DNA of 64,000 nucleotides. Source: Acidobacteriota bacterium. Its GTDB lineage: Bacteria; Acidobacteriota; Blastocatellia; Pyrinomonadales; Pyrinomonadaceae. The stretch spans positions 1 through 64,000 of the forward strand of contig JAOAPY010000023.1 in NCBI GenBank assembly GCA_025463135.1, written 5' to 3'. A model generated the notes under the pieces. That model had not been told where the DNA came from, ran no database searches, and saw only the letters and a list, made by a program, of their open reading frames with translations. Below, piece by piece: positions 1-9,151 of this stretch. Every line of letters begins with the position of its first letter. Positions within the stretch are counted from its first letter, which is position 1. The position numbers and the translations under genes are program-made.

Positions 1-243
1 ACAAAGTGGCCAATGAGCCACTAAAGGGACCAAGCGCAGAAAGAAAATCGCACATCATCGATAAGCAAAACTTTTCATGAAGACGAAATCACTAACAATG
101 CTTAGTTTTTCAGCAGCCTGCTAGGAGTTTTGTTTTTTTTGCTGGACGCTTACCACACCCGTCGCGGTGCCGCCCCCCAGCTAGCCTGTTTGCCAATACG
201 ACCTGCCGCTTGCAGGTCACTTACGAGGGAGTTCAAAAAGGAA

Positions 244-3200
244 ATGCCTATCAATCAATTAAGAAACGCTGTCGTTGTTACCGTTCTCTCGGTCTGCGTG
301 CTGACCGCCCTATGGTCGGCAGGAGTCACAAGCCACGCTGCCTTGCCACGACTCAATGACAAGGGCGCACCTGCCGCGGCGCCACCGGTCAAGTCAGCAA
401 AAGAAGAATCGGCGCGATTGCGCGCGAGCGATGCCTATGGCCAACTGCCGCTGAGTTTCGAGATCAACCGGGGTCAGACAAATAAACAAGTCAAATTTCT
501 GTCTCGCGGCGCTGGTTACAACCTGTTTCTAACTGCATCCGAAGCCGTCCTTTCGTTGGAGCGTAGTCGATCCACGGGTGAAAGGGCGAATGATGTCATG
601 CGCATGAAGTTGGTGGGATCCAACCGTTCACCAAAGATCGAAGGATCTGAAGAACTGCCGGGCAAGACCAACTATTTCATCGGCAACAATCCGAAGACTT
701 GGCGGACAAACGTATCCACCTTTGCTCGTGTCCATTACCGAGGAGTTTATCCGGGCGTGGACGTTGTCTACTACGGCAACCAGCGGAAACTCGAAAACGA
801 CTTCATTGTCGCGCCGGGCGCTAATCCCGACGTGATTGTGCTGGCCTTCGACGGAGCGAACAAGATCTCGATCGATAAAGAGAGCAGCCTGGTTCTAAGC
901 CTGGCAGGGGGCGATGTTCAGCTGCAGAAGCCGGTGCTTTACCAACTCATTGAGGGCGTACGCCGCGAGGTTGCCGGTAAGTACGTCATGAGGAACCCGC
1001 AAGAGGTGGGCTTTGAAGTGGGCGCTTACGATCGCACGAGGCCGCTCGTCATCGATCCGGTATTGATCTATTCCTTCCCGCTCGTCGGCAGCAGCATGGA
1101 TAGCGCCGCCGCCATCGCGGTGGACTCCTCCGGCAACGCTTACATAGCCGGCTTTACCAGGTCTGCTAACTTTCCGACGGCTTCGGCACTGGATCCGACC
1201 ATTGGCGGCCTGCAGGATGTCTTCATTTCCAAGATCAACGCTGCCGGATCGGCGCTGGTTTACTCGACATTTCTTGGTGGCAGCCTTGATGACTCGGGCT
1301 ATGACCTGACTATAGACGGGGCGGGCAACGCCTATGTTGTAGGCCGGACCTCCTCAACCGACTTTCCCACAGTGAATGCCTTCGACAGCACATACAGTAG
1401 TTCGGCAGGTAGTGGTGTTGAGGATGCATTCGTGGCGAGACTAAATCCGGCCGGCTCGGCGCTGGTCTACTCGACCTATCTCTCGGGCCAATTCGGCGCC
1501 CGCGGATATGGCATTGCGACGGACGGAGCAGGCAACGCTTATGTGACCGGCACGACCAGCACCAATCACCCAGTGACGGCCAGCGCCTTCGAATCCACCA
1601 ATTTCAACACTGGTTTTCTGTCCAAGCTGAATACGAATGGATCAGGCGCGTCGTCGTTGGTCTATTCAACCTTTCTGGGTCATACAGGTTCTGGTGAAGG
1701 CCGAGCAATTGCCGCGGATGCAACGGGTAACGTTTATATAACCGGTAACTTAGGTTCTACGGCGACGAACTTCGCCACCGCGGGCGCCTTTCAAACAACT
1801 TATGGAGGCGGCACGCAGGATGCCTACGTGGAAAAGTTCAACACAAATCTTTCCGGCGCGGCTTCTCGCGTTTACGCTACATATCTCGGCGGCAGTGATC
1901 AGGACTTTGGCGGTTCTGCCGCCCAGGGATTTGGTAAAGCAATCGCCATCGATGCGGCGGGCAACGCCTACATTACGGGACAGACCAAGTCGACAAATTT
2001 TCCCACCCTAAACGCATTTCAACCTGCTAATGGTGGTCCCGCCGGCTCTGTTGATGCTTTCCTGACCAAGCTGAATCAAGCCGGTTCGGCGTTGATTTAC
2101 TCCACCTATCTCGGTGGCAACGGCACCAACGCCGATGAGGGCCGAGGCGTGGCGGTGAATGTAGTAGGCAATGCGTATGTGACCGGTGCGACAAACTCGG
2201 CTAACTTCCCGACTACCACGCCGCCACCGACTCTGTCGACGACGGGCGGGATATTTCTAACCAAGTTCAGTCCTTCCGGCACGCCGTTACAGTACTCCAC
2301 GCGCCTGGTCAGCGGGGCTGGCGACTTAGGAATAGGGGTCGCGCTCGATGGCGCCGGCAACGCTTTTGTAACCGGCACCAGCGGCAGCGATGTCCTTCTC
2401 AACGAAATTGCCGATCCGACGATCATCGGTCGCGTCGTTGACGAAGATAACAATCCGATCGCCGGAGCGACTGTGAATCTGGCGGGTGTTCCATCCGCGA
2501 CAACAACGACCGACACCGCGGGCTATTACACCTTTGGACTGCTGACCTCCGGCAACAGCTATACAGTTTCAGTAACGGTAGCGAACTATATTTTCAATTC
2601 TCAAGCGGCCAACAATCTGGCCAGGAACGTGAGGCTGGACTTCAGTCCGGTCGTCATTAGTATCGGGGGGCAAGTGACGCTGGGTGCAGGTGGCCTGGAT
2701 GCCGTTACGATGACGTTGAGCGGTGGTAAATCTCTGATGACGGCAACCGATGCCGGTGGTAACTACGGCTTTGCCAACTTACCGGCGGGCCGCTCTTACA
2801 CGGTAACGCCCGCGAAAGCCGGTTTTGGGTTTCTGCCGACCAGCAGTACTTTTAACAACGTCCTCGCCAACCAAACGGCTAACTTCGCGGCCTCGGCTAC
2901 GTTCCAATTCAGCGTCGGCAGCTATGTGGCTAGCGAAACCGCGGGCAGCGCCCTGATCACCATTCAACGAACCAGCGGCGCTTCTGGTCCAGCGTCCGTT
3001 GACTTTCTAACTTCAAACGGGACGGCCAGTCAAAGGACCGATTACACGATAACGATTGGGCGCTTGAATTTCGCGACCGGCGATACCGTCAAGACGTTCC
3101 GCGTGCCGATTGTTGACGACCTTTATGTCGAGGGAGACGAGACCATTAACGTAACTCTGAGCAATCCGGTTGGTGCAACATTGGGCACGCCGAATCCTGC

Positions 3201-4080
3201 GTTGGTGACCATAACCGACAACGATAGTGTGACGGCGACCACGAACCCGCTCGAGGATGCGGACGCGCGCTTCTTTGTGCGCCAGCATTATCTGGATTTT
3301 CTGAATCGAGTACCGGACCAGGGTGGTTTTGATTTCTGGTCGGCAAAGATCACGGTATGCGGATCGGACGCGGCCTGCATTCGTGCCAACCGGGTCGGTG
3401 TCTCGAACTCGTTCTTCTTTGAATTGGAGTATCAGCAGACGGGTTCTTACGTTCAGCGACTCTACCGCGCCGCCTATGGCAACAATCAACCGTTCCCGAA
3501 TACCCAGACAAATGTGAATTTTCCGAACGAAGAAAAGAAAATGCCGAACTACTCGGTGTTCTCAGTGGATCGCGCGGCCGTTGTGGGTGGGGGAAACCTG
3601 GCGCAGAAGCAATTGGATCTGGCGAACACCTTTGTTGGCCGCGCCGAGTTCACGGCAAGGTATCCAGCCAGTCTCTCGACCGCGCCACAATTTGTTGACG
3701 CGGTGCTGGGAACGATACAAACCGATCTGGGCGTGAATTTGAGTGGCGAGCGCAATAACCTCATCACTCTTTACAACTCGCTGGGACGTGGTGGAGTGAT
3801 GTACCGTTTGGCGGATGATAATGTCCAAACGAATCCCATCAACAACCGCTCGCTCATCGACGCTGAGTACAACCGTTCATTTGTGTTGGGTGAATATTTC
3901 GGCTATCTGCGGCGGAACCCGGACATTGCGGGATTCGTGTTCTGGCTGGGCCAGGTAAATAGCGGTCCCTTGCGCGACGTGACAAAGCAGAGCGCAATGG
4001 TCTGCTCGTTCATTACCTCGGACGAATATCAGCTGCGCTTTAGCCCGGTCGCCCCACGCAACAACACCGAGTGTCCGTAG
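244..4080 (+). CDS. Secreted SBBP-repeat / Calx-beta / DUF4214 giant protein
   Basis: A 1278-residue exported protein. The start is set at the ATG at 244, preceded by a purine-rich AAAAAGGAA, and not at the upstream TTG of the open frame, because a hydrophobic signal segment (about residues 8-27) follows directly. Domain order: a DUF7948-like region with a FEINRGQT motif (about 60-290); about seven SBBP propeller repeats with GNAY(I/V)xGxTxSxxFPT cores (295-760); two carboxypeptidase-regulatory-like beta-sandwiches (780-930, with VVDEDNNPIAGATV); one Calx-beta domain (935-1035); a C-terminal DUF4214 region (1050-1270) with FFVRQHYLDFLNRVPDQGG and a second YLRRNPDIAGFVFW copy. The tail ends in NNTEC. 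Two paralogues lie at 39.8-47.1 kb. Known members are extracellular or surface proteins of uncertain function; adhesion or matrix binding is an inference. A perfect hairpin follows the stop. Confidence 0.9.
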   Translation: MPINQLRNAVVVTVLSVCVLTALWSAGVTSHAALPRLNDKGAPAAAPPVKSAKEESARLRASDAYGQLPLSFEINRGQTNKQVKFLSRGAGYNLFLTASEAVLSLERSRSTGERANDVMRMKLVGSNRSPKIEGSEELPGKTNYFIGNNPKTWRTNVSTFARVHYRGVYPGVDVVYYGNQRKLENDFIVAPGANPDVIVLAFDGANKISIDKESSLVLSLAGGDVQLQKPVLYQLIEGVRREVAGKYVMRNPQEVGFEVGAYDRTRPLVIDPVLIYSFPLVGSSMDSAAAIAVDSSGNAYIAGFTRSANFPTASALDPTIGGLQDVFISKINAAGSALVYSTFLGGSLDDSGYDLTIDGAGNAYVVGRTSSTDFPTVNAFDSTYSSSAGSGVEDAFVARLNPAGSALVYSTYLSGQFGARGYGIATDGAGNAYVTGTTSTNHPVTASAFESTNFNTGFLSKLNTNGSGASSLVYSTFLGHTGSGEGRAIAADATGNVYITGNLGSTATNFATAGAFQTTYGGGTQDAYVEKFNTNLSGAASRVYATYLGGSDQDFGGSAAQGFGKAIAIDAAGNAYITGQTKSTNFPTLNAFQPANGGPAGSVDAFLTKLNQAGSALIYSTYLGGNGTNADEGRGVAVNVVGNAYVTGATNSANFPTTTPPPTLSTTGGIFLTKFSPSGTPLQYSTRLVSGAGDLGIGVALDGAGNAFVTGTSGSDVLLNEIADPTIIGRVVDEDNNPIAGATVNLAGVPSATTTTDTAGYYTFGLLTSGNSYTVSVTVANYIFNSQAANNLARNVRLDFSPVVISIGGQVTLGAGGLDAVTMTLSGGKSLMTATDAGGNYGFANLPAGRSYTVTPAKAGFGFLPTSSTFNNVLANQTANFAASATFQFSVGSYVASETAGSALITIQRTSGASGPASVDFLTSNGTASQRTDYTITIGRLNFATGDTVKTFRVPIVDDLYVEGDETINVTLSNPVGATLGTPNPALVTITDNDSVTATTNPLEDADARFFVRQHYLDFLNRVPDQGGFDFWSAKITVCGSDAACIRANRVGVSNSFFFELEYQQTGSYVQRLYRAAYGNNQPFPNTQTNVNFPNEEKKMPNYSVFSVDRAAVVGGGNLAQKQLDLANTFVGRAEFTARYPASLSTAPQFVDAVLGTIQTDLGVNLSGERNNLITLYNSLGRGGVMYRLADDNVQTNPINNRSLIDAEYNRSFVLGEYFGYLRRNPDIAGFVFWLGQVNSGPLRDVTKQSAMVCSFITSDEYQLRFSPVAPRNNTECP

Positions 4081-4093
4081 CTTCCAGATGCGT

Positions 4094-4127
4094 CGGCGAC
4101 GGTTGGATGAGATTTCAACCGTCGCCG
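4094..4127. terminator. Perfect 12-bp hairpin between convergent genes
   Basis: CGGCGACGGTTG at 4094-4105 pairs without mismatch with 4116-4127 across a 10-nt loop. It lies 14 nt after the stop of the SBBP gene and in front of the 3' end of the convergent minus-strand gene. There is no T-tract, so it may act as a bidirectional stabiliser rather than a classic intrinsic terminator. Confidence 0.5.
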
Positions 4128-4262
4128 GCGGTTAACTATTGCCAGGCGCCCAAGTTTACAGAACCGGGAGCGGTAGCATCCCAGTCGAACAGCAAGGTCG
4201 TGATTGATCCGGTGGGACCCGTCATAGACTTCATAAAGGTTGATTGCGTTCAGTTATGAAAG

Positions 4263-5972
4263 TCAACGCACGCCCAAAGACTCTCGAGTAGCAGAAGGCG
4301 ACTTTACCGGTGCCAGGATTGCTTGCGCGATTTTTAGTTGAGCCATCAAACGCAATTCAGGCCGTTCAACCTGACTGGCCAAATTTACGGAACGATCAAA
4401 ATCGAGCCTCGCAAAGTCTCCCGCATTCTGTGCGAGATCCGTCAGCAGTGATCCGAGATTGCCTTCCGCCGACATGGCCCATTCGCCATCTCGCAGGTAA
4501 GTATTCTCAAATCGATCCAAGGTCACAGCCGCGGCGACCAGTTCGTTGAGTTTGGGGACCACTGATTCCATGATAGCGAAGCCGCGATCATTATTTAGTA
4601 AGCAATACACGAGGGCTAAACTGATCTGGCCTCTGAGCTGTTCTTTCCCGGCCAGGTTTGCATCGATGATCTGACTGGCCTGGTTGGCGAGCCTCACAGC
4701 GGTTTTCCTATCCCTGGTACCTACTTGTCCCGCCACGTATAAAAGAAAATCCACCCGTTCCTGGTTGCTGCGAAGAGCGCTCAAAGCACTTTGAATCTCC
4801 GCCAACTTGTCTGCATCCGGCGAAGTCCAGGTTTCGATGCGGTCCAGTTCCGCCATCAGGTTACGGCGCTGGCCTTCCTCCGGCAAACCCGCAACCAGTT
4901 GACGCGCCCGGGCCGTATCGCCGGCAGTCGCGGCCTTGATGATAGCGGCCCTTTGAATGTAAACCTGCAGTTCCGGGTATTGGGGCACAAGGGCGAGGAT
5001 TTCCTCGACTGTTCCGTTTTTCATGACATCTTGAACCTGGATCCACGACGCCTCACCGCCAATCTGTTCTTCCTCACCGGCCCAACGCTGCAATCCAGCC
5101 ACTCGCGAGGGGTCGTACTTCACAAGTTGGGAATATACCGAGCCAATGTTTCTGCAAACGTAGGACCAGTCTTCGGCGGTGCTACAGCCGTTGGACGCAG
5201 CGCTAGTCAACAAGGCACCGAGCAGATCCCTGTAGACCTGTTCATCAAGTGTCTGCTCGGGAAATGCGCGTACGAGGTTCAAAGCGAGTTGCAACCCCAT
5301 CTCATCCTGCGCCAAATCCGCGCGCTTCAGCTTTTCAACGATCGCTTTGAAGAGATCCTGCGCCTCGCCTTTCTCTTTTTTCACAAGTTTTGAGAGTAGA
5401 AGCAAAAGGTTTGGACAAAAACATTTCGCAAGTGTCTCGTGACCAACTTTCAGCGCGAGCTGCGGATTCTCAGCGGCAATTCGTACCGCCAATTGCAATT
5501 CCAGCGCTCGATCCAACTCCTGCGGGTCGAAAAGCAATTTCTCATTTACCGGCGGGCGAGTTGAATGCAAGTACTCGAGCGCCAGATTCGGATCATGTTT
5601 GGCAATCCGGTCCACTATGTTCCGGCGCAGTTGACTAAAAACAGCGAGTGTCCGGACCCGTTCTGACTCTGCGAGATCGCCCGTGTTGAATCCCGCGTTA
5701 AGGTCTTCGGCGGTTGCGGTGAAAAGACCGCGGGCACGTTTTTCATCGTGGCTCCAAAGCAAGTCGGCGATGTTCGATCCGATACGGGCGCGGTTTTCAG
5801 CCGAGCGTAAGGTGCCTACCTGACCGGTTAACGACTCAAGCAGCTTCAGGGCTTTGTCTTGCTTTATCGCAACGTCATCTTGTCGGGCAGCCGCGGGTTG
5901 TTGTGCACGAACTGCACCGCTGTGTATGAAGAGCGAGATAATGACGCAGAGAAGAAAAAGTCGGTGAGACAA
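4263..5972 (-). CDS. Secreted alpha-helical repeat protein, unknown function
   Basis: About 569 residues, not recognised as a named family. The proposed start is TTG at 5972. It has AAAGAGGT 6 nt upstream and yields a clean signal peptide (SHRLFLLCVIISLFIHSGAVRA). The ATG at 6047 would add 25 residues before the signal peptide and sits inside the 3' end of mqnC. The mature part is rich in Ala, Leu, Glu and Arg, with short helix-turn-helix units such as DPNLALEYL, ENPQLALKVG and YDPSRVAGLQ, suggesting a TPR- or HEAT-like solenoid. It lacks enzymatic motifs. It follows mqnC on the same strand with little or no gap, so co-transcription is likely. A role in cell-envelope assembly would be guesswork. 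Confidence 0.7.
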   Translation of the reverse strand: MSHRLFLLCVIISLFIHSGAVRAQQPAAARQDDVAIKQDKALKLLESLTGQVGTLRSAENRARIGSNIADLLWSHDEKRARGLFTATAEDLNAGFNTGDLAESERVRTLAVFSQLRRNIVDRIAKHDPNLALEYLHSTRPPVNEKLLFDPQELDRALELQLAVRIAAENPQLALKVGHETLAKCFCPNLLLLLSKLVKKEKGEAQDLFKAIVEKLKRADLAQDEMGLQLALNLVRAFPEQTLDEQVYRDLLGALLTSAASNGCSTAEDWSYVCRNIGSVYSQLVKYDPSRVAGLQRWAGEEEQIGGEASWIQVQDVMKNGTVEEILALVPQYPELQVYIQRAAIIKAATAGDTARARQLVAGLPEEGQRRNLMAELDRIETWTSPDADKLAEIQSALSALRSNQERVDFLLYVAGQVGTRDRKTAVRLANQASQIIDANLAGKEQLRGQISLALVYCLLNNDRGFAIMESVVPKLNELVAAAVTLDRFENTYLRDGEWAMSAEGNLGSLLTDLAQNAGDFARLDFDRSVNLASQVERPELRLMAQLKIAQAILAPVKSPSATRESLGVR

Positions 5973-5978
5973 AGGGGA

Positions 5979-5985
5979 CCTCTTT
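5979..5985 (-). promoter_or_regulatory. Shine-Dalgarno that selects a TTG start
   Basis: On the minus strand the sequence reads AAAGAGGT, then five bases, then TTG at 5972. This places a good ribosome-binding site just upstream of a signal peptide and argues for the TTG over the more distal ATG at 6047. Confidence 0.55.
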
Positions 5986-6015
5986 AGGAACAGTCGGAAA
6001 ACAGGCTCGCCAGTA

Positions 6016-7149
6016 TTAAGAAACCGTTGCCGCTTCACGAACGGCATCTGCAGCGATTTTCGTCGTATCGCGGTCGACGTGCCGGTACAAAATGTCGCGC
6101 TGTTGCGGCGTGAAGCCCGCTTCGCGAATCAGGTAACGCAGCAATTTTTCATCTGCCTCGTTGTGCGCGCCGGCGGCGGAAACAACATTCTCTTCGATCA
6201 TTACAGAGCCCATGTCGTTGGCGCCGAAGCGCAACGCCACCTGGCCCAGGCGCAGCCCCTGCGTCAACCAGGAAGACTGGAAATTCTCAATGTTATCGAG
6301 AAACAGGCGGGACACGGCGAGCATCTTCAGATAGTCGATCCCGGTTGGCTCGTCTTTGATGCGACGACCGAGCGCGGTGTTCTCGCGCTGGAAGGTCCAG
6401 GGAATAAAGGCTGTAAAGCCGCCCGTTTCATCCTGCAAATCACGAATGCGTCGCAAATGGTTTACCCGATGCTCGACCTTGTCGCCGATGCCGAACATCA
6501 TCGTCGCGGTTGAACGCAGCCCCACTCGATGCGTAGCGCGCATGACAGCCAGCCATTCATCGGTAGTGCATTTGGTAGCCACGCGTTTACGCACTTCGTC
6601 ATCGAGAATCTCCGCCCCGCCACCCGGCATGCTGTACAGTCCCGCAGCTCGCAGTCGCGCCATGATCGTCTCGTAATCGAGACCGGAAATCAGATGGATG
6701 TTGTGAATCTCAGGCGGCGAGAAACAATGCAGTTGAAACTTCGGATACTTTGCGTGCAGCGTGCGCAGCAAATCCTCGTACCACTCAATACCGAAATCCG
6801 GATGCAGCCCTCCCTGCATCAAGACGCCTGTGCCACCGAGAGCAATCGTCTCATCAATCTTGGCGCATATCTCTTCGAGCGTACGAACGTAGGTATCCGG
6901 CGCGCCGGGACGTCGATAAAAAGCACAGAAAGTACAAACGACGTTGCAGACGTTGGTGTAATTGATATTCCGATCGATGATGTACGTGACGACATTGTCG
7001 GCGTGCCGTCGCTGTCGGATTTCGTCAGCCGCAACGCCAAGCCGCGCGACATCGTACGACTCGAGTAGCGTGCTGCACGCAGCAACGGTCATGCGTTCGC
7101 CGTTTAGCACTCGATCGAGAATCGGTTGAATATTATCAGTGGCTTGCAT
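6016..7149 (-). CDS. mqnC: Cyclic dehypoxanthinyl futalosine synthase (radical SAM)
   Basis: 377 residues, the usual family length. MqnC converts dehypoxanthine futalosine to its cyclic form in the futalosine route to menaquinone, using a radical-SAM [4Fe-4S] cluster in the cytoplasm. The cluster motif is Cys68-x3-Cys72-x2-Cys75 in NVCNVVCTFCAFYRRPG, which matches MqnC; the downstream GGGAEILDDEVR and TTDEW segments also fit MqnC/MqnE-type enzymes. The ATG at 7149 opens the frame. mqnA lies 181 bp upstream on the same strand, and the two act in the same pathway. mqnB, mqnD and mqnE are not in the window. The distinction from MqnE rests on overall sequence resemblance and is fairly secure. Confidence 0.93.
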   Translation of the reverse strand: MQATDNIQPILDRVLNGERMTVAACSTLLESYDVARLGVAADEIRQRRHADNVVTYIIDRNINYTNVCNVVCTFCAFYRRPGAPDTYVRTLEEICAKIDETIALGGTGVLMQGGLHPDFGIEWYEDLLRTLHAKYPKFQLHCFSPPEIHNIHLISGLDYETIMARLRAAGLYSMPGGGAEILDDEVRKRVATKCTTDEWLAVMRATHRVGLRSTATMMFGIGDKVEHRVNHLRRIRDLQDETGGFTAFIPWTFQRENTALGRRIKDEPTGIDYLKMLAVSRLFLDNIENFQSSWLTQGLRLGQVALRFGANDMGSVMIEENVVSAAGAHNEADEKLLRYLIREAGFTPQQRDILYRHVDRDTTKIAADAVREAATVS

Positions 7150-7330
7150 TCGTCCGTTTGAATACTAAGGCATGCGCAGGTAGCTGTACAACAGGCTGCC
7201 GGCCGGTTGGTTCGGTCAGTTCAATTAACTGCAAGAAGGGCGAACGATCTCGGCTATGGCTACGCCGTCCGCTGTGAGTAAGCGGCTATGCCCGTAGCCG
7301 CGACCGTGAGCATCCAATCTTCTGACCGTG

Positions 7331-8134
7331 TTATTGAACATACTTCAGGGGCTTCACTTCGGGAATTAGGCCGTGCTTGTGGGCCAGCTTGAAATACAAC
7401 TCCATCCCTGCTCGCATCTCGTCGTTGGGCGCGAAGCTGATGTTTTCGCTCAGATAGGTCCGCAACTCTGCCCGAGATAAACCCAACGACGCTTCGTAGA
7501 AATCTATGATTTCCTCAATGCGTGCCACCCCCTCATCACGAGCTCCCGCAAAATCAATTCGGCGTGCCGCGGGCGAGGCATCATCGCGAACCATCCACAT
7601 GGCAAAGACAAATCCCAAACCGGTATGGGCGCGCCACAAAGACGCCAGATCAAATACCTGAAGATTGTCGCGCGCGAAAGTCATTGCCGGATCCCCGATC
7701 AGCAAGGCTCCGTCATTTTCGGCCAGCATTTGTTGAATGTGCGGCGCGCGGGGACGCCATTCAGGCTCAAGCCCGAGAAACTCTCGAAAGATAACCTTGA
7801 GTAGTGCCGCCGAGGTGCGCGATGATTCGTCCAACGCAATGCTGCGAACGTCTCGCAAGCTATCGACACGCGTAACCAGGACCACACTGCGAACCTGCTC
7901 GCGCGATCCCACACAAACACCCGGTACGAGCGCGCCGTTCGCTATGCGCTGATACTCAATGATCGGTATCAAGGCTACTTCGGCCGCAGCTGCCTCGAGC
8001 AAGGCCGCGCAGCGTGCCGGCACTTCGTCAACCAACTCAGCGGTTCCCTGTCGAGTGCCGTGTGTAAAGCTCCACAAGAGCGGTGCGCTATTCAGATAGC
8101 TGGAGGCGGCAATATGGGTCTCTGGCGATGGAAT
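7331..8134 (-). CDS. mqnA: Chorismate dehydratase (futalosine pathway)
   Basis: About 267 residues with the proposed start. MqnA dehydrates chorismate to 3-enolpyruvyl-benzoate, the first committed step of futalosine menaquinone synthesis. Family motifs visible are VPARCAALLEAAAAEVALIP, GDPAM and the C-terminal Y-F-x-L-A-H segment. The first ATG/GTG/TTG in frame is TTG at 8077 (LWSFTHG). Translation continues in frame upstream and gives SSYLNSAPLLWSF, the conserved substrate-pocket N-terminus of the family, so 8077 is too short. No canonical start exists between there and the in-frame TAA upstream. The best candidate is ATT at 8134, six bases after GGGAG (8141-8145). A sequencing error near the 5' end is the alternative. 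Same strand as mqnC downstream. Confidence 0.88.
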   Translation of the reverse strand: MPSPETHIAASSYLNSAPLLWSFTHGTRQGTAELVDEVPARCAALLEAAAAEVALIPIIEYQRIANGALVPGVCVGSREQVRSVVLVTRVDSLRDVRSIALDESSRTSAALLKVIFREFLGLEPEWRPRAPHIQQMLAENDGALLIGDPAMTFARDNLQVFDLASLWRAHTGLGFVFAMWMVRDDASPAARRIDFAGARDEGVARIEEIIDFYEASLGLSRAELRTYLSENISFAPNDEMRAGMELYFKLAHKHGLIPEVKPLKYVQ

Positions 8135-8212
8135 ATTAATCTCCCGAAAAGCACTGAAAGGATTTCGATTGATGCTAGCTTATCGGCGCGCCGGCTCGCA
8201 ACAGGCCTCCCT

Positions 8213-8311
8213 GGGACCGCACGCTTCCAGCGTGCTTGCGTTCCGTTCGCGCTCGTTGCGGCGGAAGAAGACAATACGATAGACGCCGGCACGCTGGAAG
8301 CGTGCGGTCCC
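8213..8311. repeat. 23-bp perfect inverted repeat flanking a 53-bp core
   Basis: The left arm, 8213-8235 (begins GGGACCGCACGCTTCC), is the exact reverse complement of 8289-8311. Each arm also contains the inner palindrome GCACGCTGGAAGCGTGC. It occupies the divergent gap between mqnA and the cyclase-family gene. The architecture is that of a REPIN: two REP palindromes in inverse orientation. Confidence 0.8.
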
Positions 8312-8374
8312 CGGGACACTTGCGATAATATCCCGCCGGCACGAAACCAAAAAAGCCAGAGGAAATAGTAGCTG

Positions 8375-9019
8375 ATGCGCATTTATGACGTGAGCGTTCC
8401 CATTTCAGAGCAACTGCCGACGTATCCCGGCGACCCGGCAGTAAATATCAAGCAATGGCTCTCGCTCGAGAATGGCGATTCTGCGAATGTCACACAAATA
8501 GATTTTGGGGCACACACAGGCACACACGTCGACGCTCCGGCACATTTCATCCGCGGCGGCGGCAAAGTGGAGTCGATGGATCTTGAAACCTTGATGGGTG
8601 AGGTTCACGTAATTGTAATGCCGGAAGACGTCGGTGTGATTACAGAGAGCCATATTGAAAGTAACGTTTCTGTGGGAGCCACACGCGTGCTTTTCAAGAC
8701 CCGCAACTCTGCATTCTGGAGCGAGAATACCGGAGAGTTTCGTACGGACTACACGTATCTCTCAGCAGGAGCCGCGCAGCGATTGGTAGCGAAGGGCGTA
8801 AGATTGGTTGGTATTGACTATTTATCAGTCGAGCAATTTCAGTCACAGAGTTTTGCCACGCATGAGGCATTGCTTTCCAGTGGCGTGATCATTATCGAGG
8901 GTCTCGATTTGCGCCAGGTCGGAGCCGGAGTTTATGAACTGATTTGTTTGCCGCTAAAACTTTCCGGCGGCACCGGCGACGGCGCGCCCGCTCGAGTAGT
9001 ACTGCGCAGTATTGATTGA
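8375..9019 (+). CDS. Cyclase-family metal-dependent hydrolase (kynurenine-formamidase-like)
   Basis: 214 residues, matching the PF04199 cyclase/arylformamidase family. The metal-site signature H-x-G-T-H-x-D-x-P-x-H is present as HTGTHVDAPAHF (about residues 48-59), and the N-terminus DVSVPISEQLPTYPGDP is typical. Members hydrolyse N-formylkynurenine, isatin or related amides in the cytoplasm; the substrate cannot be fixed here because no kynurenine genes are nearby. The ATG at 8375 has AGAGGAAA about nine bases upstream. A heptamer hairpin follows the stop and separates it from the downstream cluster. Complete and without odd features. Confidence 0.85.
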   Translation: MRIYDVSVPISEQLPTYPGDPAVNIKQWLSLENGDSANVTQIDFGAHTGTHVDAPAHFIRGGGKVESMDLETLMGEVHVIVMPEDVGVITESHIESNVSVGATRVLFKTRNSAFWSENTGEFRTDYTYLSAGAAQRLVAKGVRLVGIDYLSVEQFQSQSFATHEALLSSGVIIIEGLDLRQVGAGVYELICLPLKLSGGTGDGAPARVVLRSID

Positions 9020-9028
9020 AAGCGACTC

Positions 9029-9147
9029 TGGTCTTTGGTCTTTGGTCTTTGGCTTTTGAGATTGATTGCTTCAGTTCAAGGATCGATCTCATACTCGTCC
9101 TTGAACAAAGTACAAAGCACAAGGAACTAAGTACCAAGTCCAAAATT
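9029..9147. repeat. GGTCTTT heptamer hairpin
   Basis: Left arm 9029-9056 is (GGTCTTT) in tandem with minor variants. Right arm 9104-9147 is an opposed array of 7-bp units (ACAAAGT, ACAAAGC, ACAAGGA, ACTAAGT, ACCAAGT). The right arm ends a few bases before the next start codon, leaving no room for a recognisable ribosome-binding site. Confidence 0.75.
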
Positions 9148-9151
9148 ATTC

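Noticed and set aside
4071-4259. 62-codon frame after the first SBBP gene
   Set aside because: It contains a perfect hairpin and a repeat fragment, lacks a ribosome-binding site, and resembles no protein.
8060-8368. 102-codon plus-strand frame in the mqnA-cyclase gap
   Set aside because: It overlaps the mqnA N-terminus and the 23-bp inverted repeat, and shows no protein-like features.
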